NCBI GenBank assembly: GCA_964392915.1
Contig: CAYMRS010000027.1
Coordinates: 1-31,798, forward strand
Source: JAAYUK01 sp964392915
Lineage (GTDB): Bacteria; Nitrospirota; Thermodesulfovibrionia; Thermodesulfovibrionales; Dissulfurispiraceae
Reading direction: 5' to 3'
Length of the DNA stretch: 31,798 nt
Of this stretch, positions 1 through 6,535 are shown in pieces. The notes below the pieces were generated by a model. That model ran no database searches, was not told the origin of the DNA, and saw only the letters and a program-made list of their open reading frames with translations. How positions within the stretch are numbered: position 1 is the first letter of the stretch; each line of letters opens with the position of its first letter. Both the position numbers and the translations under genes were made by a program.

Positions 1-68
1 TCATCGAACGGAACGGTCTCATCAGCTCGATTTTCAGCGGGTATAAATTTTTCGGTTCTGGCCATTAG
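1..68 (+). CDS. 3' end of an unidentified gene (partial)
   Basis: The reading frame is open from base 3 to a TAG at 66-68 and gives the C-terminal residues IERNGLISSIFSGYKFFGSGH. A strong intrinsic terminator follows 33 bases later, as expected after a real gene end. The fragment is too short to assign to a family. Its position just upstream of a YeeE permease gene suggests a neighbour in sulfur metabolism, but that is only context. Confidence 0.45.
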   Translation, partial: IERNGLISSIFSGYKFFGSGH

Positions 69-100
69 TCTCATTTGAGGTGTGCAACCTCCGCTCGCTT

Positions 101-141
101 GCCGTGGATGCATCTGGCCAGGATGCACCACGGCTTTTTTT
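101..141 (+). terminator. Intrinsic terminator after the partial first gene
   Basis: GCCGTGG-ATGCATC pairs with GATGCA-CCACGGC around a short TGGCCAG loop (stem 101-134), and seven T residues follow at 135-141. This is a textbook rho-independent terminator on the plus strand. It separates the partial gene from the yeeE-like gene, which therefore needs its own promoter in 142-200. Confidence 0.85.
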
Positions 142-209
142 GAACAGTATGATGCGTGTGCTGATGTGGCATGCCCATTCAAAATTCTTGGTAAATCGGA
201 GGAAAATCC

Positions 210-1301
210 ATGAATGAAGTAAGCAGCGCTGGAATCATGATTCTGATAAGTGGCGTAGGGGTCGGCATTCTCTTTGGATTTGTGCTGCAGCGCGGACGAT
301 TCTGCATGAATTCCGGATTCCGTGATGTGATTTTCATGAATGACTATACCCTCATGCGGGCATATTTTCTCGCGTTGCTGGTAGCAATTGTGGGTGCGAA
401 CCTTCTCGAAGATTTCGGACTTGTAGGCGAAGACGGTCTGCGCAGACAGCAGTTCAATTATGTGGCGAATATTGTGGGCGGCTATATTTTCGGACTCGGG
501 ATTGTCATGGCTGGCGGATGTGGCAGCGGCATCATCTATCGGATCGGTGAGGGATATACATCAGCCGTCATCGGAACATTCGGGTTTGCGATATCATTGC
601 TGGCAACCTATAACGGTCCGCTGAAGCCTGTCATGCAATATCTGAAGAGCTTCAAAGCAACGATTGGGCAGGGGGAAGACGCGATAACAAATCCCGCGCT
701 CTGGGATCTTTTTGGCGGGCCGTCATTCAAGTGGGCATATATCGCTGTTATAGCCGTCATCATAATCCCTTTTGTGTTACAGGGCAAGCCTCTGAAGGCC
801 AAAACGAATAAAGGGTATACCTGGCCATTGACCGGCATTCTTCTTGGACTGGTGATGGTTCTCGCCATATGGGCTTCTTATTTCTGGGGCGGACAGGCAC
901 GCGGCCTTTCTGCCGCAGGGCCAACAGCTGAAGCCTTTCTTGCAGTCACCATGGGCAACAGTATGGCGAAATTCGATCCGATGTTTGATTTCTGGGGAAT
1001 TTTTACGGCAACCTGGAGCGCCCTCTATATTTTCGGCATCCCCTTGGGCGCCTATCTCAGCGCGAAAGTCCTCAAGGAGTTCAAGTGGCAGGCACCACCT
1101 GCGCAGGAACTCATGCGCGTTTTTGTGGGCAGCCTTGTCATGGGATTCGGTGCCGCTACAGCGGGCGGTTGCACGATTGGGCACGCACTCACCGGCATCT
1201 CCTCACTTGCGTTGTCAAGTATCGTAGCGACGATTTTCATGGTTCTCGGCAACTGGACGATGGTCTATTTCACTTTTATCAAGCCGATGCAGGATGAATA
1301 A
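210..1301 (+). CDS. YeeE/YedE family sulfur-compound permease
   Basis: A 363-residue polytopic inner-membrane protein of the YeeE/YedE (Sulf_transp) family. Characterised members take up thiosulfate, and others are linked to selenium metabolism. The two pseudo-repeats are visible: GRFCMNSGFRD near the N-terminus (Cys32), GGCGSGIIYRIGEG (Cys104) and AGGCTIGH in the second half (Cys321). The three cysteines in membrane-facing motifs match the family's conserved thiol relay. About eight or nine hydrophobic segments are apparent. The ATG is preceded by GGAGGA at 6-7 nt spacing. No TusA/YeeD sulfur-carrier gene lies next to it, which is a common partner elsewhere. The DUF134 gene follows after 35 bases on the same strand. 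Family assignment is firm; the substrate is not determined by sequence. Confidence 0.9.
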   Translation: MNEVSSAGIMILISGVGVGILFGFVLQRGRFCMNSGFRDVIFMNDYTLMRAYFLALLVAIVGANLLEDFGLVGEDGLRRQQFNYVANIVGGYIFGLGIVMAGGCGSGIIYRIGEGYTSAVIGTFGFAISLLATYNGPLKPVMQYLKSFKATIGQGEDAITNPALWDLFGGPSFKWAYIAVIAVIIIPFVLQGKPLKAKTNKGYTWPLTGILLGLVMVLAIWASYFWGGQARGLSAAGPTAEAFLAVTMGNSMAKFDPMFDFWGIFTATWSALYIFGIPLGAYLSAKVLKEFKWQAPPAQELMRVFVGSLVMGFGAATAGGCTIGHALTGISSLALSSIVATIFMVLGNWTMVYFTFIKPMQDE

Positions 1302-1336
1302 CACCGCTGCCATAAACTCCCAAACGGGCGACCAGG

Positions 1337-1726
1337 ATGTATGCTGGCATTCCGATGTCCGATCTTGAAGAGGTGGTGCTGACCATTGATGAGGTTGAGG
1401 CTGTCCGCCTTGCTGATTTTGAGGGAATGTATCAGGAACAGGCTGCGGAGAAAATGCAGATTTCGCGCCTGGCGTTTGGGCGAGTTATCATCTCAGCCCA
1501 CCGGAAAATCGCCGAGGCACTTGTTGTAGGAAAAGCGCTGCGTATTGAGGGCGGCGTTATATCATTTGCTCAGACATCTGACTATCACTGCGGCACCTGC
1601 AAGAAAACCTGGGCGCCGGCCGCCGGAACCGGATGTCCTGATGCCTGCCCGTCCTGCGGCAGCCAGTCGGTCAAGCCGACGACCGAGCCTGCTGCAGGAC
1701 GAAGGAGAAGACGGCTCGCGCGTTAG
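1337..1726 (+). CDS. DUF134 family putative DNA-binding regulator, short N-terminus
   Basis: A 129-residue protein. Residues 2-75 carry the DUF134 core: GIPMSDLEEVVLTIDEVEA, then the helix-turn-helix region EQAAEKMQISRLAFGRVI and KALRIEGG. A C-terminal zinc-ribbon-like segment has CGTC and CPSC pairs, followed by a basic tail (GRRRRR). The family normally starts about 20 residues earlier with a basic Cys-containing segment (PRPRKCRR-like). Here an in-frame TAA at 1313-1315 precludes that, and the codons between it and the ATG read TPKRATR with no start codon. The SD is weak, so coupling to the upstream permease gene is likely. DUF134 genes often sit near NifX/MinD-type genes in anaerobes, making this a candidate regulator for the convergent cluster; that link is inference. 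Confidence 0.8.
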   Translation: MYAGIPMSDLEEVVLTIDEVEAVRLADFEGMYQEQAAEKMQISRLAFGRVIISAHRKIAEALVVGKALRIEGGVISFAQTSDYHCGTCKKTWAPAAGTGCPDACPSCGSQSVKPTTEPAAGRRRRRLAR

Positions 1727-1732
1727 ACGGCC

Positions 1733-1972
1733 TTAGCTTTCACAGTGCGGTTCTGCGCAAGGTGTTTTGCTGCCACAGCAGGTCGCAGCACTCCCGCAGC
1801 GTGGTCCTGACGGAACAGATGCTCCCTTCATAATAAATCCGCTTCCACCCGAAATAATCCTGCGGCTGGACGCCCCGCATTTCGGACAGTCCCGCTCCTG
1901 TGTCTCCTGCATAGAGTGCGTCATTTCAAACTGCTCGCCGCATGCGCTGCAGCGATAATCATATTTCGGCAT
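1733..1972 (-). CDS. FmdB-family zinc ribbon protein
   Basis: A 79-residue protein beginning MPKYDYRCSACG, the hallmark of the FmdB/CxxC_CXXC_SSSS family. Two zinc-ribbon pairs are present, Cys8/Cys11 and Cys29/Cys32 (CPKC), followed by ISGGSGFIMKG, typical of the group. The tail is unusually Cys-rich (RCGSAATCCGSKTPC and a final HC). The start at 1972 is chosen because AAAGGAG lies 7-8 nt upstream; the longer open frame to 2017 has no comparable signal. It lies 118 nt after the ChrA gene and ends 7 bases from the convergent DUF134 gene. FmdB was named from a formamidase regulator, but most members have no known function. Confidence 0.85.
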   Translation of the reverse strand: MPKYDYRCSACGEQFEMTHSMQETQERDCPKCGASSRRIISGGSGFIMKGASVPSGPRCGSAATCCGSKTPCAEPHCES

Positions 1973-2090
1973 AAAGACTCCTTTCAGAACGACGGGTCGG
2001 TTCGCGCGCGAAACCATCGGAAGAACGGTTGTCGGCTAGAATACTCATTTTCACTGGATTGACTGGCTCCCGGTCTGAGTTCATATGCTC

Positions 2091-3263
2091 TCAGAATACC
2101 AGAATTGAGATGATGCCGCCGACTATGACAACCGGCAGTATGTCGGCTTTCATCCTGAGGGCGGACAGTGCCGCGATGCCGAGCAGCACTGCACGCCAGT
2201 CCCAGTGCACAGCGAGCCCGAATTTCAGCAATACAAAAAACAGCAGCCCTACAAACGAAGCAAGAACGCCTTTTATCGATCGCAGGAAATATGGTGATGC
2301 TTTCAGACGTTCGAAAAGAGGCATGGTAATGATCAAAATCAGAAACGAAGGGGTGAATATTGCGATTGTCGCCACGAGTGCGCCAGGAAAGCCATAGGTG
2401 AGGTATCCGACAAAAGTTGCGGTAATAACAATGGGACCTGGCGTGACCTGTCCGAGTGCAATGCCTTCCATAAATGTTGTGCTGTCCAGCCACTGCCTGA
2501 CCTCGACGATTTCGTGAAACATCAGCGGCAGAGAGCCGAAGCCGCCGCCAAACGCAAAAAGGTCGATCTTCATCATGAGCATGGCGATCGCAAACAACTC
2601 CTGATGAGCAAATGCCAGAATTACGAGGCATATGCAAACAGACAGCATAAGCAGCAAAGAGCTTCCTGATAGCAGTTTGGCGTTGCCGGAAGAATGTGGC
2701 GCGAGGGGGACGGCATGAATATCACGGAATGCAATGATGCCGCAGGCTGCAGCAATAATCACCACCAGAAAAGGATTCAAGCCCGCCAGAAGAAGTGCGC
2801 TTGAGCATAGTGCAAGCACAAAGATTCGCAGCCCTTTTATGGTTTCCCGCGCAAACAGATACGCTGCATGTGCAATAATCGCCACGACGAGTACTTGAAG
2901 CCCGGCGAAAAGAGAGACTATGGTTGGAAGACGGTGAGAATCGGCATATCCTGCTGAAAAGGCGAGCATGATGAGGAACGCAGGGAGTCCGAAACCAACA
3001 AACGAAGAGAATGCGCCCGGTAGGCCCCGAACTGACATCCCGACGTATGCCGCCATCTGCATCACTGTCGCGCCGGGGATGGACTGGCAGAGGGCGATTC
3101 CATGACGAAATCTCTCCTCAGAGATCCATGCATTGCGCTTGACCGACAATTCCTTTATATGCGCCATCATGGCCGGGCCGCCAAAAGCTGTTGCGCCAAG
3201 CCGGAGAAATGACAGAAAAAGGCGGACATTGCTGACTTCGCTCACCGGTTCATTACCTTTCAC
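2091..3263 (-). CDS. ChrA-type chromate ion transporter (CHR family)
   Basis: A roughly 390-residue integral membrane protein with the duplicated CHR architecture. The first half has FLRLGATAFGGPAMMAHI and QSIPGATVMQMAAYVG; the second repeats the pattern with FAFGGGFGSLPLMFHEIVE and LGQVTPGPIVITATFVGY. About ten hydrophobic segments are present. Long CHR proteins expel chromate in characterised cases, but many homologues lie in genomes with no chromate exposure and may move sulfate or another oxyanion. Two GTG starts compete. 3263 overlaps by 4 nt (GTGA) the stop of a small upstream frame; 3245 has AAAGG about 10 nt ahead. The longer form is listed. Its place after the MinD-ferredoxin ATPases and near a sulfur permease suggests oxyanion handling, which is inference. 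Confidence 0.88.
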   Translation of the reverse strand: MKGNEPVSEVSNVRLFLSFLRLGATAFGGPAMMAHIKELSVKRNAWISEERFRHGIALCQSIPGATVMQMAAYVGMSVRGLPGAFSSFVGFGLPAFLIMLAFSAGYADSHRLPTIVSLFAGLQVLVVAIIAHAAYLFARETIKGLRIFVLALCSSALLLAGLNPFLVVIIAAACGIIAFRDIHAVPLAPHSSGNAKLLSGSSLLLMLSVCICLVILAFAHQELFAIAMLMMKIDLFAFGGGFGSLPLMFHEIVEVRQWLDSTTFMEGIALGQVTPGPIVITATFVGYLTYGFPGALVATIAIFTPSFLILIITMPLFERLKASPYFLRSIKGVLASFVGLLFFVLLKFGLAVHWDWRAVLLGIAALSALRMKADILPVVIVGGIISILVF

Positions 3264-3409
3264 TTGTATCTGATATGTACAGACCGGAGCGCAGCTGTGC
3301 GCTCCGGGTCAGGTTTCCCCTTTTGCAATATGACAGATTTAGCAGTGCAGTTTTGTTGACAGCTAAACAGTCCGCCGCCGATGAAAACTATTCTTTTGGT
3401 GCTGGGCAC
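3260..3409 (-). CDS. Possible 49-residue peptide between the ATPase and transporter genes
   Basis: A GTG at 3409 is preceded by GGAGGA at 8-nt spacing and opens a 50-codon frame that begins MPSTKRIVFIGGG and ends HIRYK. Its TGA overlaps the upstream candidate GTG of the chrA-like gene by 4 nt, the same junction type used elsewhere in this gene run. The stretch KRIVFIGGG resembles the first strand and Gly loop of a Rossmann fold, but nothing after it continues that fold. It may be a leader peptide, a remnant, or a chance frame. I do not recognise a family. Confidence 0.35.
   Translation of the reverse strand: MPSTKRIVFIGGGLFSCQQNCTAKSVILQKGKPDPERTAALRSVHIRYK
3284..3307 (-). other. Strong hairpin in the leader of the ChrA-like gene
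   Basis: CCGGAGCGCA and TGCGCTCCGG form a perfect 10-bp stem around a 4-nt loop, 21 nt upstream of the candidate GTG at 3263. There is no T-run on either strand, so it is not a classical terminator. It may be an attenuator-like or RNA-stabilising element in the transcript from the ATPase genes into chrA. Confidence 0.5.
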
Positions 3410-3431
3410 GTATGCAATCCTCCATCATTGA

Positions 3432-4370
3432 TTATAGCTGCCGCATGTATGTGTTGTGCTCATAATCAGTATTCCTTTCTCGTTGTCTGGTATCGAAAAG
3501 TGAGAGAATTTTCGGGATTAAGCTGCGCAGTGCTTCGGCTGCCCTGCTTTCGGGAAAGCAGATCACGACGGGAACGCCTCGTGAGATGGCGAGCGGCATG
3601 TGAATGTCGAAGGGTATTTCGCCGAGTAGCGGAATGCCCAGATCAATCATTCTTCGGCGGATGGCGTCTGCGCCTTCTGGATTGATATCTGCCTTGTTGA
3701 TAATGATGCCGATTGCCGGGTCAAAATAGGCGGTTACCTCAAGCAGTCGCTCCAGATCGCTCAGTGCCGGAGCGGTCGGTTCGGTTATCGCCAGCACTGC
3801 ATCGCAGCCTTTCAGCGACGAGATTACCGGGCAACCGATCCCTGGAGGGCCATCAATGATCAGAAAGTCAGCATTGTCCTTATCCGCGACAGTGCGCGCT
3901 TCGTTCTTCACGAGATCGACTATCTTGCCGGAGCTGCTCTGCCCGACGGTCAGCTCGCCCGAGACGAGATTTCTTCCTCCTGCAGTAAACAGGTTCAGAT
4001 AGCCATTTTGTATCTTCTTAATGGAAATTGCTTTTCCGGGGCATTCAGGGACGCAGGCCCCGCATGCCTCGCAAAAGAGCGGCAGCATAACCGGCTCTCC
4101 TTTCCACGGGATAAGCGCGCCAAAACTACAAACGGTTGTGCACGCCATGCAACCGGTGCAGTGGTCTTTGTCGATCACCGCTTTTTCCGATGCAAATACT
4201 GGCGCGCTTTTCACGGGAGTCGCTCCAGTGATTATATGCAGGTTCGGCGCATCAACGTCTGTGTCGGCCAGTGTAATGGTTGGATTGCCTGGCAGAAGCT
4301 CCGCGATCGACGCGGTGATGCTCGATTTTCCTACGCCTCCCTTGCCGCTCAGGATTATCAGTTCTTTCAT
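3432..4370 (-). CDS. MinD/ParA-type ATPase with inserted 2x[4Fe-4S] ferredoxin domain (second copy)
   Basis: A 312-residue protein. It has a deviant Walker A near the N-terminus (SGKGGVGKSS), then an inserted bacterial ferredoxin domain with two CxxCxxCxxxC motifs (CTGCMACTTVC and CEACGACVPEC), then the rest of the P-loop fold with LIIDGPPGIGCPV and LAITEPTAPALSDLERL. This is the Mrp/MinD-like family paired in tandem in many anaerobes, including ORP3/ORP4 of the Desulfovibrio orange-protein complex. The ATG at 4370 is chosen because AAAGGAG precedes it and because it overlaps the upstream gene's TGA by 4 nt (ATGA). The role in the ORP complex, where a link to cell division has been proposed, is knowledge of the family; the role here is inferred. 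Confidence 0.88.
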   Translation of the reverse strand: MKELIILSGKGGVGKSSITASIAELLPGNPTITLADTDVDAPNLHIITGATPVKSAPVFASEKAVIDKDHCTGCMACTTVCSFGALIPWKGEPVMLPLFCEACGACVPECPGKAISIKKIQNGYLNLFTAGGRNLVSGELTVGQSSSGKIVDLVKNEARTVADKDNADFLIIDGPPGIGCPVISSLKGCDAVLAITEPTAPALSDLERLLEVTAYFDPAIGIIINKADINPEGADAIRRRMIDLGIPLLGEIPFDIHMPLAISRGVPVVICFPESRAAEALRSLIPKILSLFDTRQRERNTDYEHNTYMRQL

Positions 4371-5302
4371 GCGAGCCACTCCTTTTCTATCCGGGCTGCC
4401 AGATCGCTTAAAATCAGGGCGGCAGGGGACTCGGGAGCCATGCTGACAACCGGAAGTCCCTTAATATAGCTTTGCAGCAATGTGCGGTCATGAGGAATCG
4501 ACGCTTCAACGGATACATCCTTTCCGGCTTTGCCGGGGAGCAGTTGCGCCTGCTGACCGTTCAGGTCAGAGCGGTTCAGGACAATGCGTGCCGGAATTGC
4601 CAGTATCTTGCAGAGCTGAAGAATGAGTCCAAGATCATGCACGCCGACCGGTGTTGGTTCGGTTACGGCATATGCACACGCAGCGCCGGTCAAAGCCGCT
4701 ATCACGGTGCAATGAACGCCCGGCGCCGTATCAATAATGATAATGTCGAAATGCTCTGCTTCGGCCGCCAGTCTGTCTTTCAGTGCCCTGACAACGATGG
4801 TGCTTTCTTCCCGGCCCGGTTGCAGCACTCCGCTGAAGAGGGTCAGTTTTCCGGACTCAGTGCGAAAGGTTGCACCGACCGGCATCCACGCATTCTTGAG
4901 TGCCTCTGTCCTGCAGGCATTGATGCATGCCTTGCAGCCGTTGCACTCTCCCATAAGAATCGGCGTCTGTCCGGGCGGTAGAAAAAGCGCATTGCGGCGA
5001 CACGCGCGAACGCAATCGCCGCAATAGGTGCAGAGAGAAGTTTCTACAAGTGGCATCGCAACCTGCACATCGACCTCATCACAGAGCGGAAGCGAAAGTA
5101 AAATATGGTCATTCGGCGCTTCTACATCAGCATCGACGAGCGCAACGGAGTAGCCGCTGGCCGCAAGGGCTGTTGCGATATTGACCGCCACGGTGGATTT
5201 TCCGACACCGCCTTTCCCGCCGGTTATCGCGATTAGGGGGGTGCTGTACGGATGGTCATGAAGCACCTCCAGTTGCTCAGAGGAGAAAGTCTCCGCGATC
5301 AC
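4367..5302 (-). CDS. MinD/ParA-type ATPase with inserted 2x[4Fe-4S] ferredoxin domain (first copy)
   Basis: About 311 residues. After a roughly 25-residue lead comes the Walker A motif TGGKGGVGKST, then two ferredoxin motifs (CTYCGDCVRAC and CNGCKACINAC), then IIIDTAPGVHCTV and AVTEPTPVGVHDLGL. It is a paralogue of the next gene but diverged in length and sequence, so the two probably act as a heterodimer, as proposed for ORP3/ORP4. The frame is open to an ATG at 5350, which would overlap the upstream NifX-like gene by 52 nt. The GTG at 5302 gives a 4-nt GTGA overlap with that gene's stop, matching the other junctions, and is preferred. Its SD is poor (GGGGCGGG), so the start stays uncertain. 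Confidence 0.87.
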   Translation of the reverse strand: MIAETFSSEQLEVLHDHPYSTPLIAITGGKGGVGKSTVAVNIATALAASGYSVALVDADVEAPNDHILLSLPLCDEVDVQVAMPLVETSLCTYCGDCVRACRRNALFLPPGQTPILMGECNGCKACINACRTEALKNAWMPVGATFRTESGKLTLFSGVLQPGREESTIVVRALKDRLAAEAEHFDIIIIDTAPGVHCTVIAALTGAACAYAVTEPTPVGVHDLGLILQLCKILAIPARIVLNRSDLNGQQAQLLPGKAGKDVSVEASIPHDRTLLQSYIKGLPVVSMAPESPAALILSDLAARIEKEWLA

Positions 5303-5679
5303 GACCCGCCCCGGCCCGATGCGCCATTGCGGGCATTCGCACTGCTGCACTGATGGAGTATCCCATCAGTATGCAGTTTCAGCGCGGTTCGTATATCTAT
5401 GCTACTGACGATCCCGTCGAATATCGTTATTCCGGCAGCTTGCAGCGCCACATATGCCTTTGGTCCTACAAATCCGGTCAGAAGCACCTTCACCCCTTTT
5501 TGTGCAATCGCCTGTGCAGCAGCAATGCCGGCACCCTGCTGGGCATCCATGGCAGGGTTCATGATCGTCTCATGCTGCATGGTTTCCGAGTCAACGATTA
5601 CAAAAAACGGCGCTCTGCCGAAACGCTCATCAGCACGAGCGTTGAGACCTTGCCCTGAAGCTGTTATGCAAATTTTCAT
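5299..5679 (-). CDS. NifX/NifB-domain (dinitrogenase iron-molybdenum cofactor type) protein, ORP-like
   Basis: A 126-residue protein opening MKICITASGQGLNARADERFGRAPFF, the NifX/NifB C-terminal fold. Members bind Fe-Mo or Mo-Cu-S clusters, for example the Desulfovibrio orange protein. The conserved DxRFGRA segment, the VDSETM strand and the loop AMDAQQGAGIAAAQAI are all present. A GAGGGGAG sequence precedes the ATG. It ends by overlapping the first MinD-ferredoxin ATPase gene. There is no nitrogenase gene in the window, so a role in cluster binding or signalling with the ATPases is more likely than FeMo-co synthesis. The exact metal is not determinable here. Confidence 0.88.
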   Translation of the reverse strand: MKICITASGQGLNARADERFGRAPFFVIVDSETMQHETIMNPAMDAQQGAGIAAAQAIAQKGVKVLLTGFVGPKAYVALQAAGITIFDGIVSSIDIRTALKLHTDGILHQCSSANARNGASGRGGS

Positions 5680-5712
5680 GGTGCATCTCCCCTCACTTCC
5701 CTATCAGATCCG

Positions 5713-5982
5713 TTATTCCGCTTTGTTGATAGTGTCAAGGCGCTTCCGAACATCTGCAAGTTTACGCTCCAGCACTTCAGCTTCCTGTACAAGCATTGTG
5801 CGTTCATCGGATGCGGGATCCGTCTGCATCATTTGATTGTTGCCAGTTGCTTCAAGCTGCGTGCGGCCCATCCCTCTGCCAGCTCCGGATCCCTGCCGGC
5901 GACGACCGCCGCCGCAAGGACCCATCCCTCTGCCAGCGCCAGCCTCATTTCTGATCTGGCCTGTCTGATTAAATCCTGTCAT
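5713..5982 (-). CDS. DUF5320 family small Gly/Arg-rich protein
   Basis: An 89-residue protein with a Gly/Arg-rich N-terminal half containing GAGRGMGPCGGG and a second GAGRGMG, and a C-terminal coiled-coil-like helix (QEAEVLERKLADVRKRLDTI). This is the usual layout of DUF5320, a family found beside NifX-like genes in anaerobes. The start at 5982 is set by AAAGGAGGTG about 8 nt upstream. The N-terminal half contains an in-frame 17-bp direct repeat (5867-5883 and 5921-5937). Function is unknown; the Gly-rich part is presumably flexible and the helix may mediate oligomerisation. Confidence 0.82.
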   Translation of the reverse strand: MTGFNQTGQIRNEAGAGRGMGPCGGGRRRQGSGAGRGMGRTQLEATGNNQMMQTDPASDERTMLVQEAEVLERKLADVRKRLDTINKAE

Positions 5983-6003
5983 AGTATTCACCTCCTTTCA
6001 AAA

Positions 6004-6015
6004 GAGCATATGCTC
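6004..6015. promoter_or_regulatory. Second copy of the GAGCATATGCTC operator core
   Basis: A 12-bp perfect palindrome GAGCATATGCTC identical to the core of the larger palindrome at 6434-6455. It sits in the 51-bp gap between the first NifX-like gene and the DUF5320 gene, directly upstream of the DUF5320 SD. No convincing -35/-10 pair accompanies it. It may serve an internal promoter or act as an auxiliary site for a regulator bound at the main promoter. Confidence 0.65.
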
Positions 6016-6033
6016 ACAATAATGGCAAAAAAA

Positions 6034-6405
6034 CTACCCGCAGCTACCAGCGTGCCCGACACATGTGTCGGACACGCTGAATACCGGCAGCATCCTTTTC
6101 TGAAACAGTGCGATATTCTCCCTGACTGTCGGTGCTTCTGCGCGGTATATTCGGATGCCCGCTTGCATCAGGCGATTCATAGCCCCGGCTCCAATGCCGC
6201 CGACAACCAGTGCGTCAACTTCAGCACCGTCAAGTTTTGCAAACGGGTTGCAACCTGAACCGTGATCATGAAGCGCCGCATTTGCAATAGGCGTTAGCTG
6301 ACTGGTTTCCGTGTCAAACATTGCGAATGCTTCTGCCGACCCGAAATGCGCGTAAACTTTGCTGTCGAGTTCCTTGAACTTCTGGATGGGGAAACAGATT
6401 TTCAT
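6034..6405 (-). CDS. NifX/NifB-domain protein, first gene of the ORP-like cluster
   Basis: A 123-residue NifX-type protein starting MKICFPIQKFKELDSKVYAHFGSAEAF. It has the conserved SxVxxHFGxA entry, a HDHGSGCNPFAKL loop and VVGGIGAGAMNRL. It ends with Cys residues in SDTCVGHAGSCG, suitable for metal or cluster binding. AAGGAGG stands 5 nt from the ATG. It is the promoter-proximal gene of the minus-strand run and lies directly behind the palindrome-covered promoter. It is a diverged paralogue of the NifX-like gene at 5299-5679. Which metal it carries cannot be read from the sequence. Confidence 0.88.
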   Translation of the reverse strand: MKICFPIQKFKELDSKVYAHFGSAEAFAMFDTETSQLTPIANAALHDHGSGCNPFAKLDGAEVDALVVGGIGAGAMNRLMQAGIRIYRAEAPTVRENIALFQKRMLPVFSVSDTCVGHAGSCG

Positions 6406-6433
6406 AATGACCTCCTTGTTGTTGTAACTTTAG

Positions 6434-6461
6434 TTTATGAGCATATGCTCATAAAAGTCAA
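6434..6461 (-). promoter_or_regulatory. Promoter with overlapping 22-bp palindromic operator
   Basis: Reading on the minus strand, TTGACT (6456-6461) is followed by a 16-nt spacer and CATAAA (6434-6439). Bases 6434-6455 form a 22-bp perfect palindrome, a GAGCATATGCTC core flanked by TTTAT and ATAAA, which fills the entire spacer and the -10 element. A protein bound there would directly block or remodel RNA polymerase, so the cluster is probably controlled by a dimeric regulator. Which regulator is unknown; the nearby DUF134 protein is one candidate. Confidence 0.75.
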
Positions 6462-6535
6462 GTCAAAAAACTCCAGAAAGTATAAATCCTGACTGAGTAA
6501 TTGTTTCAACGATGGCCAGAAATGGCCGAACAATA

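Noticed and set aside
6514..6527. GGCCAGAAATGGCC hairpin just after the OYE-type gene as a terminator
   Set aside because: The stem is only 5 bp and no T-run follows on the minus strand.
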